A DNA stretch of 64,000 nt from SB25 sp050180705 (GTDB taxonomy: Bacteria; Bacteroidota; Bacteroidia; Bacteroidales; Tenuifilaceae): NCBI GenBank assembly GCA_050180705.1, contig JBFXDX010000003.1, forward strand, positions 62,001 through 126,000. Direction: 5' to 3'. Under the pieces are notes generated by a model. That model did not search any database, was not told the DNA's origin, and saw only the letters and a program-made list of their open reading frames with translations. Positions 1-7,321 of the stretch are shown piece by piece (the first letter of the stretch is position 1; each line of letters begins with the position of its first letter). The position numbers were made by a program, and so were the translations under genes.

Positions 1-624
1 ATTTATGTCCACTTCAGAGGAATCCGACAATGTGACGTCGTTTAAAGCGAAACCTCCTCTAACGGCATAGGTGACGTTTGGATGATTTATAGTTTCGATA
101 AAGAGTTTATCAAAAACAATTTCGCCTGCATTGTCGCCAAGGTAAAGTATCGATTTTGCTTCCTTAATTTTGTTTTGAAGTTGCTTGCTATGGTCAATGG
201 CAAATCTTGCAAACATTACCCGTCTTATGGCTGACATTAAATCGAAGTCGTTGTTTGCACCATAATCCATAATATTGCCAGCTATTGATAAACGCAACGC
301 TTGGTCGAACGGATTTTTCGAATTTGCAACCTGAGGCTTCCAGTCTCTGTAAAGTTCTATGGCGATATGGTTGCTCTTTACTTTTTCATCCTTAAACAGA
401 TCATCTATCCCCGAGATTATGCAAAACCGTCGGTTTAGTTCTCGTTGAATTTCTGGGCTGGAGGAGTTTTTAAATTTCTCTAGTGTGTATTGGAAGTAAT
501 CTAAAAACTCCTCCCGCTGGTTCTCTGTTAAGTTGAATTTTTCGAATAACCTTTGATAGGTTTTTAGAAAGCAACTATTGCATACCGATTCTACCCTCAG
601 CGCTGTATTAATGGCAGTTTCCAT
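1..624 (-). CDS. DUF89 / ARMT1-like damage-control phosphatase domain protein (partial, 3' end outside window)
   Basis: The minus strand is open from 624 to the window edge (208 codons, C-terminus missing). The N-terminus has a CxxC pair (VCNSC) and a helical stretch. It continues with LRLSIAGNIMDYGANNDFD, then SILYLGDNAGE and IVFDKLFIE, which are the metal- and phosphate-site signatures of the DUF89 fold. DUF89 enzymes are metal-dependent phosphatases that act on damaged or overflow sugar phosphates and similar metabolites; the substrate here is unknown. The chosen ATG at 624 lies inside the end of the upstream NifX-like gene (17-nt overlap), so translation is probably coupled and this is the last visible gene of the DUF134/NifX operon. 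An in-frame ATG at 654 is possible but would deepen the overlap. Confidence 0.82.
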   Translation of the reverse strand, partial: METAINTALRVESVCNSCFLKTYQRLFEKFNLTENQREEFLDYFQYTLEKFKNSSSPEIQRELNRRFCIISGIDDLFKDEKVKSNHIAIELYRDWKPQVANSKNPFDQALRLSIAGNIMDYGANNDFDLMSAIRRVMFARFAIDHSKQLQNKIKEAKSILYLGDNAGEIVFDKLFIETINHPNVTYAVRGGFALNDVTLSDSSEVDIN

Positions 625-994
625 TGTGGTGGTGATGATCGTGATTATGACCATCGCCGTGGTCGCAATAATTTGCATTAAGATTTAGGCGACCAGCCAA
701 GAAATCGGTAACAAGTTCGTCGATACCTTTAATAGGAGCACCAACGAATACATTCACACCATAGCTGTTGAATAAGTTAACGGCTTGAGGTCCCATTCCG
801 CCCGCAATAACCTCGGTTGCTCCTTTTTCAGCAACCCATTTTGGGAATGTTCCCGGTTGATGTTCTGGTGGGTCTAGCACGGTTACTTTGGTAATGTTGT
901 TGTTTTCAACGTCAACAAAGGCAAAAGCCTGACAATGTCCAAAATGTGCCGATAATACATTGCCTTCCATTGGTATAGCAAATCTTTTTTTCAT
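608..994 (-). CDS. NifX/NifB-like domain protein with His-rich tail
   Basis: 128 residues. Residues 1-105 form one dinitrogenase iron-molybdenum cofactor-type (RNase H-like) domain. It opens with MKKRFAIPMEGN, has the cluster-site-like AHFGHCQAF segment, and ends with IAGGMGPQAV and GAPIKGIDELV. The family binds or carries Fe-S or Fe-Mo cofactor precursors in nitrogenase systems, but stand-alone members are common in anaerobes that have no nitrogenase, and no nif structural gene is visible here. The last 19 residues are packed with His, Cys and Asp (CDHGDGHNHDHHHHNGNCH), an obvious metal-binding tail absent from the two paralogues at 1533-1856 and 1898-2224. A role in metal or Fe-S handling is inferred. 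It overlaps the downstream DUF89 start. Confidence 0.87.
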   Translation of the reverse strand: MKKRFAIPMEGNVLSAHFGHCQAFAFVDVENNNITKVTVLDPPEHQPGTFPKWVAEKGATEVIAGGMGPQAVNLFNSYGVNVFVGAPIKGIDELVTDFLAGRLNLNANYCDHGDGHNHDHHHHNGNCH

Positions 995-1099
995 TATTAG
1001 TTAAATTATTTGTACTGTTTGTGTTCAAAAAACAATTTAAGGGGCGGTTCATTAGATATATGGAAAATGAAAGTTGTTTTGATAGTATAAACCTCTAGT

Positions 1100-1327
1100 C
1101 TAACACCCGCCCCTAAATCTACGTTGCATTCCAAATCCACGGCCACGGCCAAAACGACCCCGACCAAAGCCAAATCCTCTTGTCGTTATTTCTTCCGATG
1201 TGACATTGTTAATCGTTTCATCGTTGGTCTGCTCTTTTCGGTTTGCACCATAATTAGTGCATCGTCCCATTTTTCTACCAGTCATAGGACCTTGTCCCAT
1301 TGGGCCAGTTTGATTAAAACCAGGCAT
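1100..1327 (-). CDS. DUF5320 family mini-protein with Arg/Gly-rich tail
   Basis: 75 residues. The N-terminus MPGFNQTGPMGQGPMTG is the typical glycine/proline/methionine start of DUF5320 proteins, which sit beside NifX-like genes in many anaerobes. It continues with GRKMGRCTNYG, then a polar linker, then a low-complexity tail rich in Gly, Phe and Arg (GFGFGRGRFGRGRGFG) ending FRGGC. The composition suggests a disordered, basic protein; nucleic-acid or metal binding is possible but not shown. It starts 12 bp after the stop of a second DUF5320-like gene (1340-1531), so the two look like a divergent tandem pair. No function is established. Confidence 0.8.
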   Translation of the reverse strand: MPGFNQTGPMGQGPMTGRKMGRCTNYGANRKEQTNDETINNVTSEEITTRGFGFGRGRFGRGRGFGMQRRFRGGC

Positions 1328-1339
1328 ATTACCTCCCTT

Positions 1340-1531
1340 TTACTTTTTGGTTGTATCGTTATATTTTAATCGTTTCCCTTTACCTTTTCCTCCGCCTGTA
1401 TGGCGTTTTTTTCCTAGACCTTTCCCTAGTTTCGATTCTTGTTCACTATCAGACAATTGTTCGCAGCAACCTAACTTGCGTCCAGTTTTTGCACCTTTGC
1501 CTTCAGGTCCCGTTCCATCCATTTTTGGCAT
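1340..1531 (-). CDS. DUF5320-like basic mini-protein
   Basis: 63 residues from the ATG at 1531. The N-terminus MPKMDGTGPEGKGAKTG parallels the neighbour's MPGFNQTGPMGQGPMTG, and both continue with GRK and a nearby Cys, which is why I chose this start rather than the in-frame ATG at 1558. That longer start would add nine residues inside the preceding gene. The chosen ATG lies one base after the TGA of the NifX-like gene at 1533-1856, so translation is probably coupled. The C-terminal half is strongly basic (Lys/Gly-rich, GGGKGKGKRLK). Function unknown; co-occurrence with NifX-like proteins and a DUF134 regulator suggests a role in the same metal-related pathway. Confidence 0.72.
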   Translation of the reverse strand: MPKMDGTGPEGKGAKTGRKLGCCEQLSDSEQESKLGKGLGKKRHTGGGKGKGKRLKYNDTTKK

Positions 1532-1532
1532 A

Positions 1533-1856
1533 TCATTTAACTTTATTTGGTTGGTCATTCAGAAATTGATCTATCACCTCGTTGATATTGCCTTTATACC
1601 CAAGGTGAACCTCTATTCCGAACTTCTCGCAAACGCCTTCGGCGTGTTCGGGTAGTTTGTATGCAAGCATAATTTTCACCCCTTTTTGTTGCATTATTAA
1701 AGGGATATTATTCTTGCAATCGCAGCCTTCGGGTGTGTAAAGCAGTTCAGAGTCAGTTATTTTGTTTGATTTGTCTACTGAAAATATTGTGAAGACTTCG
1801 CATTCGTTTAAGTACTCATCCAGAATACTGCCAATTGTGGGTATTGCTATTTTCAT
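1533..1856 (-). CDS. NifX/NifB-like domain protein
   Basis: 107 residues, a single small alpha/beta domain starting MKIAIPTIGSILDEYL. The layout matches the dinitrogenase iron-molybdenum cofactor family: first strand, a segment where paralogues carry FGHC (here NECEVFTIF), a central loop GCDCKNNIPLIMQQKG, and a final GNINEVIDQFL helix. The FGHC site is replaced, and Cys residues occur instead at CDC in the loop, so this member may bind metal differently or not at all. It lies 41 bp after the NifX-like gene at 1898-2224 and abuts the DUF5320-like gene. A role in Fe-S or metal cofactor handling is inferred from the family. Confidence 0.8.
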   Translation of the reverse strand: MKIAIPTIGSILDEYLNECEVFTIFSVDKSNKITDSELLYTPEGCDCKNNIPLIMQQKGVKIMLAYKLPEHAEGVCEKFGIEVHLGYKGNINEVIDQFLNDQPNKVK

Positions 1857-1897
1857 TGGTCATCCTCCTCAATACTTTGTGTTATATAAAACTGTGA

Positions 1898-2224
1898 TTA
1901 ATCCTTCACTTTATTGAGCATTTCAATTATCGATTGAATATTTCTATCTGAATCTTTGAGTATAATCATCTGTATTTTTAAACTGTCGAGCACTGGCTTA
2001 ACCTTCATTCCGAATTCGCCCGAAATAATCTTGTCGACATTTTTGGATGAGAGTAATTTTACGGCTAACGTTCCGGCTTGTTCTTCTGCTTCGCTGTATG
2101 GGTTTGGAATTATCTCGATCGCCCTTGTTTGCTTATCGTAAATCACAAAGAATTTGCAATGTCCAAAACGGTGATCGAGTTGCGATTCCAATGAGTTTCC
2201 CTGAGATGTTATAGCAATTCTCAT
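1898..2224 (-). CDS. NifX/NifB-like domain protein
   Basis: 108 residues. The N-terminus MRIAITSQGNSLESQLDHRFGHC is the classic opening of stand-alone NifX/NifB-type proteins. The segment GTLAVKLLSSKNVDKIISGEFG corresponds to the glycine-rich turn of the fold. It keeps the RFGHC site with His and Cys. The gene starts 12 bp after the stop of the DUF134 regulator, so it is probably the second gene of the operon. The family is linked to Fe-S or Fe-Mo cofactor carriage; the client here is unknown. Confidence 0.86.
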   Translation of the reverse strand: MRIAITSQGNSLESQLDHRFGHCKFFVIYDKQTRAIEIIPNPYSEAEEQAGTLAVKLLSSKNVDKIISGEFGMKVKPVLDSLKIQMIILKDSDRNIQSIIEMLNKVKD

Positions 2225-2236
2225 TTTTTTCAGTGT

Positions 2237-2797
2237 TTAGTGATTTTTTCTAATTAGCGGGGTATTGCAGGAAGGGCACTTCTCGTTCCTACAGGGTACA
2301 CCGTAGTGATGCTTCTTCGTAAAACCGCATTCTGGACAAATGCACAAATCGTCGGCGGAAACTTCTTGCTTAATCTCCATTGAATCCTCTGTATGTCTTT
2401 CAATTTCAGAACTGCCACATAACGGACATTTCTGTATCGATGTATTTATTTCGGGATTGTTGAAATGACATCCACAGCTATTGCACTGGTACCAATCGCT
2501 GTCGAAGTAAACTTTGCCACCCTCAATTTCTATTTGGCGACCCTCCACAAATGCCTTCGATATTTTCATCCTAGCAGAGGCATAAATTCTCGTGAATGTG
2601 GGTCGTGAAACATTCATCAGTGCTGATGCCTGATGATGGTTGTACATATCATAATCGCACATTCTAAATGCTTCATACTCCTCAAAATTGAGAATTATTG
2701 GTTCCAATTTTTGGTTGTTTAAATCAGGACCGTATGGTTTAAATCCTTTAATTTTTGGAGGATTTGTGACTTTTCGGGGTATTTTTAATCGAGCCAT
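2237..2797 (-). CDS. DUF134 family DNA-binding protein with C-terminal zinc ribbons
   Basis: 186 residues from the ATG at 2797. Residues 1-90 are a DUF134 domain: MARLKIPRKV start, LNFEEYEAFRMCDYD, then the helix-turn-helix QASALMNVSRPTFTRIYASAR, like a sigma-region-4 HTH. DUF134 proteins are often about 100 residues; here a C-terminal extension adds two zinc-ribbon-like modules, CNSC...CPLC and CPECGFTKKHHYGVPC...CPSC. An in-frame ATG at 2842 would add 15 residues but falls within the operator and promoter, so I rejected it. As first gene of the NifX operon with paired palindromes over its promoter, it is probably an autoregulating, metal- or redox-responsive repressor (inference). Confidence 0.86.
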   Translation of the reverse strand: MARLKIPRKVTNPPKIKGFKPYGPDLNNQKLEPIILNFEEYEAFRMCDYDMYNHHQASALMNVSRPTFTRIYASARMKISKAFVEGRQIEIEGGKVYFDSDWYQCNSCGCHFNNPEINTSIQKCPLCGSSEIERHTEDSMEIKQEVSADDLCICPECGFTKKHHYGVPCRNEKCPSCNTPLIRKNH

Positions 2798-2800
2798 GTT

Positions 2801-2850
2801 ATGAGCAAATGTTCGATACAAAAATAATGAACAAATGTTCATAATGCAAA
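2801..2850 (-). promoter_or_regulatory. Promoter and paired palindromic operators of the DUF134-NifX operon
   Basis: On the minus strand a -33 element TTTG (2847-2850) is followed at 20 bp by a perfect TAnnTTTG -7 element, TATTTTTG (2819-2826). The spacer is filled by ATGAACATTTGTTCAT (2827-2842), an inverted repeat with 6-bp arms. A second, imperfect copy (2801-2816, differing at three positions) lies immediately downstream of the -7 element, over the expected transcription start. The copies are 26 bp apart. This layout fits repression, most simply by the DUF134 protein itself. Confidence 0.65.
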
Positions 2851-2858
2851 ATTTTTTA

Positions 2859-2866
2859 TACTTTTG
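2859..2866 (+). promoter_or_regulatory. -7 promoter element of the thioesterase gene
   Basis: TACTTTTG matches TAnnTTTG 14 bp upstream of the ATG at 2880. No clear -33 element is visible; the palindrome at 2827-2842 covers the -33 region, so the same regulator could affect this divergent gene. Confidence 0.45.
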
Positions 2867-2879
2867 TCAAAAAAATAGT

Positions 2880-3272
2880 ATGATAAACGAAAAGACAACT
2901 CATTATAAGGTGGTGTTTCCGAGGGATTTGAATAATAATGGGACTTTGTTTGGTGGCTTGGCAATGCAGTGGATGGATGAGGTGGCTTATATTGCAGCAA
3001 CTCGATATGCTCGTAAGAAGATGGTAACCGTATCGGTGAGTAAGATTAACTTTATTGCGCCGGTAGTGCCGAATGTGATTGTTGAGGTTAGCGGTACTGT
3101 TCAAAAGGTGAGTTCCGCAAAAATGGAGGTTTTGGTTGAGATTTTTCAGGAAGATATGTATTCCGATTCTCGCAACAAGGCGGTTGATGCTACTTTTATA
3201 TTTGCTGCAGTGGACAAGAATAATAAACCTGTACGATTACTAGAGAGTAAAGCAGAATTGCCGATTAGGTGA
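2880..3272 (+). CDS. Acyl-CoA thioesterase (hotdog fold, YciA-like)
   Basis: 130 residues from the ATG at 2880. The motif PRDLNNNGTLFGG, followed by MQWMDEVAYIAATRY and then SVSKINFIAPV, is the hotdog core and active-site region of YciA/BACH-type acyl-CoA thioesterases, which hydrolyse acyl-CoA to free acid and CoA in the cytosol. Length is normal for a single-hotdog enzyme. The open frame runs upstream to 2835, but the upstream ATGs lie in the promoter region. The gene is divergent from the DUF134 operon and convergent with the RluA-type gene; a functional link to either is not evident. Confidence 0.86.
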   Translation: MINEKTTHYKVVFPRDLNNNGTLFGGLAMQWMDEVAYIAATRYARKKMVTVSVSKINFIAPVVPNVIVEVSGTVQKVSSAKMEVLVEIFQEDMYSDSRNKAVDATFIFAAVDKNNKPVRLLESKAELPIR

Positions 3273-3293
3273 GATATGATGTACAGTTAATTT

Positions 3294-4361
3294 TTATTCA
3301 GATAGGTCTTTTCCCTCGGAATATTTTCTCCACTTCTCAATAAGGGTGCTCATATCGTTGGGAACTGGCGATTCAAAGTTCATCTCTTTGCCCGATGTGG
3401 GGTGTGTAAATCCTAGTGTTTGCGCGTGCAGGGCGTGACGAGGGCATATCTCAAAGCAGTTTTCTACAAACTGCTTATATTTTGTGGTCAAGTTTCCTTT
3501 CAGAATTTTATCGCCACCGTAAACCTCGTCGCTGAAAAGTGGATGCTTGATGTACTCCAAATGAGCGCGAATTTGATGGGTGCGGCCTGTTTCCAGTTTA
3601 CACTCAATTAAAGTTACGGAACCATACCGCTCAATCACTTTCCAGTGGGTTACTGCGTGCTTGCCCTGTTCGCCATCGGGGAACACCTGCATCTTCTTCC
3701 GGTCGCGGATGCTACGGCCAATATGGCCTGTAATTGTGCCTGAGTCGGATTCCATATCGCCCCAAACCAGCGCAATGTATTTACGTGATGTTGTACGATC
3801 GAAGAATTGCTTTGCAAGCCGATTCATCGATAGTTCTGTTTTGGCAATCACCAGAATTCCTGAAGTATTCTTATCGATACGGTGAACTAAACCTGGGCGG
3901 ACTTCTCCAGTGCTGAATAGCGGAACATCCTTTAAGTGATAGAGCAAAGCATTTACTAAGGTTCCTGTATAGTTTCCGTGTGCTGGATGAACCACCATTC
4001 CCGCAGGTTTATTTACGACAAGAAGTTCATCGTCTTCATAAATCACATTAATTGGAATATCCTCGGCTTTAATATCCACCTCGCGTGGTGGGTATGCCAG
4101 AACAATTGAGATTGAATCGAGAGGTTTTACCTTGTACGACGATTTAATGGCTTTGCCATTAACCAGAATATTTCCAGCATCGGCAGCCGATTGTACCCGG
4201 TTACGGCTGACATTCCGAATTTTATCGGTAAGAAATTTATCGATTCTGATAAGTGCTTGTCCCTTATCAACATCAATGTGAAAGTGCTCGTACAGTTCCG
4301 ATTGCCCGTCGGAAGTTCCATCTAAATCCTCATCTAAAGGTTGAGTATTCTCATCAATCAT
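3294..4361 (-). CDS. RluA/RluD family pseudouridine synthase
   Basis: 355 residues. An acidic N-terminal extension is followed by an S4 RNA-binding domain (about 35-95; IRIDKFLTDKI, NGKAIKSSYKV) and the RluA catalytic domain. The catalytic-aspartate motif is RPGLVHRIDKNTSG, with GRTHQIRAHL near the end. RluD-type enzymes isomerise uridines in 23S rRNA helix 69; the exact target cannot be assigned from sequence alone. The start codon overlaps the stop of the T9SS gene at 4358, so the PASTA protein, T9SS protein and this gene read as an operon. The PASTA-RluA pairing is common in Bacteroidota. Confidence 0.9.
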   Translation of the reverse strand: MIDENTQPLDEDLDGTSDGQSELYEHFHIDVDKGQALIRIDKFLTDKIRNVSRNRVQSAADAGNILVNGKAIKSSYKVKPLDSISIVLAYPPREVDIKAEDIPINVIYEDDELLVVNKPAGMVVHPAHGNYTGTLVNALLYHLKDVPLFSTGEVRPGLVHRIDKNTSGILVIAKTELSMNRLAKQFFDRTTSRKYIALVWGDMESDSGTITGHIGRSIRDRKKMQVFPDGEQGKHAVTHWKVIERYGSVTLIECKLETGRTHQIRAHLEYIKHPLFSDEVYGGDKILKGNLTTKYKQFVENCFEICPRHALHAQTLGFTHPTSGKEMNFESPVPNDMSTLIEKWRKYSEGKDLSE

Positions 4362-6286
4362 CGTACAATTAACAGTTTGCTTGTTATGTACTTTCCTGTT
4401 TTCGGGGAAACTTTAACTATGTATAACCCTTTTGGTAGATTTTGAATGTTGATCGATTCTAAATTTGATCCTGTTTGATTTAGAACCACAGTTCCAGTCA
4501 TGTTTACTATTTGAACCGATGTAACAGTAGTATTATCGCTTGTACTTATTGTGATGTAATCGCTAGCAGGATTAGGAAATACCTTTAATTTCGATTCGCT
4601 GCTTGGATTTGTAATATTTGTTACTGTTTGGTACATATTGCCAAAAATGGGGCGAATCATGATTGATCCCTCGAATTTAGTATTTACCCAATCTCCATAT
4701 ATATTATTGAAAACTCGTTTTTGGTTGTTAGTGTTTACGTCAAATCCTACATTCAGCATGTCTTGGCTGGTTTGAACCCAGCCCACATAGAATGTACCTT
4801 CAGGAATAAATGTTGGATCTATTCTGTAAACAGTAAAAGTGTTTAAACTATCGGTAAAAAGAGGCCGAACACTATTTCTTTGATAAATAATATCGCCTGG
4901 TTTACCATTATCGTCGTCCCATACGGTCAATTTAAATGTAATTTGATTTGCATCTTCGTAGGTACGGTTGAAATACATCATAACACCTCTCAATGTATCT
5001 TCTTTATAGTTGATGAACTTACTGGCAACCATCCCATTATCGGAGCCATCTCCATATAAACCATATCCTCCTTCAGCAGAGCCATCATCTAAGGCATAGT
5101 AGTTATAATATTCTATGGTTTTGGTGATTGTATCGTTATATCTTAAATGTTTAGTATCTTCAGATATATCTGTAGAAAGGTATGCCTTTATTTTATATTT
5201 TGCCGAATCCAGCCATGAAGAATTGAATGTATAGTCAAATAGTCGGGTGTATACAGTATCTTGGTAAGCATTAAGATTTATATTACCACATTCGATGTCT
5301 TTGGTTTGTGAATTAGTGAGATTCTCAATTATAAAGAATTGTCCAACATTTCTGGTGGTGTATGGCCCTAAATTGTGATAATCTATTGTAAGTTTTAAGG
5401 TATCTCCGAATTCTGGTTTGAAGGCTTTCGAGAAGTGTGACCATGGTACCGATATGTAATTTCGCATCATGTTGTAAATTGGCTTATAAAAGGCGACATC
5501 ATCATATATAGTATCTTCGAATGTTCGATCTTTGTTCAGATAAACCATATCGATATGCCAATGATCTGAGTTGCCTTTTAATCCAGGGACCTGGGAATCT
5601 GACGATAACGATGCATAGTTTATGAATCGAAATTTGAAGTTGGAGGTAAGAAACCGAGAGTCACTAATATTTAAAATTGCATTAGAAAAACTTTTATCTA
5701 TACTTCCTGAATGAATTACTTTGCTTTTGGATGTTAGTATATTTTTCTGGGTTAATGTACTGTCCTTAAAGTAGACAGAGGCTGACCATACTCGTGTCCA
5801 TTGCGATTGGAGATTGTCCCAGAACTCAAGCACTAAAGAATCTCTACTGGTTGGTGCATAGCCTAAGCCTTTAGGTTGGAAACAAAAGGAAAGATAAACA
5901 CTATCATCCGCGGTTAAATTCAGGTCTATTGGCAACGAGGTAAGCGTGTCGGCTTCCTGTGGAGTTGTTGTTAGTGTTGAATATAATTCTCCTTTGCTAT
6001 TAATGGCATCGAAAGTGGCAACGCCAATAGTTGGTGCGTTTATAGCATAATTCAGATTTGTTAGAACATTCGAATTTTCCCACAGTTCGTCTGTTGGAAT
6101 TACGGTTGGCCTAGCAAAGTCATCAAAGAAAGGTAGCGCTAAGACACTTTTCGCTTTACTACTACTCTTTTTTGTGTTGATTTTGGGAATAGGGTAGGAC
6201 GAAAGATTTACAAGAACTTCCTGTGCGTTTGTACTAAACGCAATCAGGATAAATAGGAGTATATACGCTACATTTCGAAATTTCAT
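4358..6286 (-). CDS. Secreted protein with C-terminal type IX secretion sorting domain
   Basis: 642 residues from the ATG at 6286; a TTG at 6295 would add three residues. A signal peptide (MKFRNVAYILLFILIAFSTNAQ) precedes a large extracellular region without a recognised enzyme motif. Residues from about 565 are a type A T9SS sorting domain: VFPNPASDYI, then VQIVNMTGTVV, LPKGLYIVKV and a SKLLIVR ending. The protein is therefore expected to cross the outer membrane by the T9SS and be released or surface-anchored. The middle has repeated beta-rich, Asn/Asp-rich stretches typical of adhesin-like cargo. It lies between the PASTA protein and the pseudouridine synthase gene, overlapping the latter by 4 nt. 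Confidence 0.87.
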   Translation of the reverse strand: MKFRNVAYILLFILIAFSTNAQEVLVNLSSYPIPKINTKKSSSKAKSVLALPFFDDFARPTVIPTDELWENSNVLTNLNYAINAPTIGVATFDAINSKGELYSTLTTTPQEADTLTSLPIDLNLTADDSVYLSFCFQPKGLGYAPTSRDSLVLEFWDNLQSQWTRVWSASVYFKDSTLTQKNILTSKSKVIHSGSIDKSFSNAILNISDSRFLTSNFKFRFINYASLSSDSQVPGLKGNSDHWHIDMVYLNKDRTFEDTIYDDVAFYKPIYNMMRNYISVPWSHFSKAFKPEFGDTLKLTIDYHNLGPYTTRNVGQFFIIENLTNSQTKDIECGNINLNAYQDTVYTRLFDYTFNSSWLDSAKYKIKAYLSTDISEDTKHLRYNDTITKTIEYYNYYALDDGSAEGGYGLYGDGSDNGMVASKFINYKEDTLRGVMMYFNRTYEDANQITFKLTVWDDDNGKPGDIIYQRNSVRPLFTDSLNTFTVYRIDPTFIPEGTFYVGWVQTSQDMLNVGFDVNTNNQKRVFNNIYGDWVNTKFEGSIMIRPIFGNMYQTVTNITNPSSESKLKVFPNPASDYITISTSDNTTVTSVQIVNMTGTVVLNQTGSNLESINIQNLPKGLYIVKVSPKTGKYITSKLLIVR

Positions 6287-6321
6287 ACTTAACAATAACC
6301 TATAAAAGCAAATGCAATGCT

Positions 6322-7188
6322 TTATTCTATAACATCATCTTCAGAGATCTGATCGTTGAGGTACAATGAATCAACCGCGGTTCGCTCAATCTTGGGAATT
6401 CTTGATTGGTTCAAGGTTAGCCATATATCTACTTTTGCTCCAAATCCAATTGAATTAGGTTCGGTATAAGCAGGATATTGACTGTAAACCCTAGCATCGA
6501 GCGAGTCCTTAAAGTCGATAATTGTTTCGTCGAATCTGATCCTCCCAACATTTAACGATGATTCAATGATTCTATTGCGAGCATCGTTAAGTTTTAGTCC
6601 AATAAGCAATGGAAGCCCAGTTCTTTCGCCATGCATTCCCATGCCAAGAACAAGACTTAGCTTTGATCCTTTCGGGATTAAAGTTCCAGGTTCAATACTT
6701 TTTCCATCAAATCGTTGTTCAAGAACGTTGTTTACTCCAAGGTCGGGTCTGAATGATAAGGAGCCAACCTCAAGTCCATCCTGTTCCAGAATTGCCTTGG
6801 CCTGACGTAATGTATATCCAACAATATTAGGGACGTCTACTTTTATAGGGTTGGTAGCATTTATTGTGATAAAAACTCTTCGGTTTTTCTTGACATGTTT
6901 TCCGGGCTCAGGGTTTTGGTCGATAACGCTTCCTGGTTTGCGGTTAAATATGTAAACAGAATCGGACAGCTCAACTCGTAGATTTGCATCTTTAGCCAAA
7001 CTGTAAAGTTCGCTCAACGATTTTCCACGAAAATCGGGAATTGGAGAACTCTGGTTATGGCGTGTGTATCTATTTAGAAAGATCATTAAAACAATAAGAA
7101 TGCACAAAATAATTCCTAATGCAATTAGAACGGTTTTAACATAAGGGTTTTTTACAACCTTGAGGAGGAAAGTTTTTATCTTTTCCAT
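6322..7188 (-). CDS. PASTA domain membrane protein
   Basis: 288 residues. A short basic cytoplasmic N-terminus and one transmembrane helix (about 18-38) precede three consecutive PASTA domains (about 48-115, 118-187 and 190-262). They are recognised by IPDFRGKSLSEL...VIDQNPEPGKHV, VPNIVGYTLRQAKAIL and LPLLIGLKLNDARN. PASTA domains bind peptidoglycan fragments or act as spacers. No kinase or transpeptidase domain is attached, so this is the short periplasmic form common in Bacteroidota. It is probably the first gene of the PASTA-T9SS-RluA operon; a possible -7 element (TATTTTTG on the minus strand) lies at 7227-7234. Confidence 0.88.
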   Translation of the reverse strand: MEKIKTFLLKVVKNPYVKTVLIALGIILCILIVLMIFLNRYTRHNQSSPIPDFRGKSLSELYSLAKDANLRVELSDSVYIFNRKPGSVIDQNPEPGKHVKKNRRVFITINATNPIKVDVPNIVGYTLRQAKAILEQDGLEVGSLSFRPDLGVNNVLEQRFDGKSIEPGTLIPKGSKLSLVLGMGMHGERTGLPLLIGLKLNDARNRIIESSLNVGRIRFDETIIDFKDSLDARVYSQYPAYTEPNSIGFGAKVDIWLTLNQSRIPKIERTAVDSLYLNDQISEDDVIE

Positions 7189-7321
7189 AATTATGAGTTA
7201 AATAGATATTTAAATGCAATCGACAACAAAAATAACACTATCAATTAATAAATCTTGCTTTGAAGAAAATAATTAATCGTACCATTCAAGTATACTCGTG
7301 AACTATTGAAAAACAAGACAT

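Noticed and set aside
1124..1655. Plus-strand open frames of 72-102 codons over the DUF5320 genes
   Set aside because: They are antisense shadows of glycine/arginine-rich coding sequence; the minus-strand frames have family motifs and tight operon spacing.
2798..2842. 15-residue N-terminal extension of the DUF134 protein
   Set aside because: It would be encoded by the -7 element and both operator copies; the DUF134 domain itself starts at MARLKIPRK.
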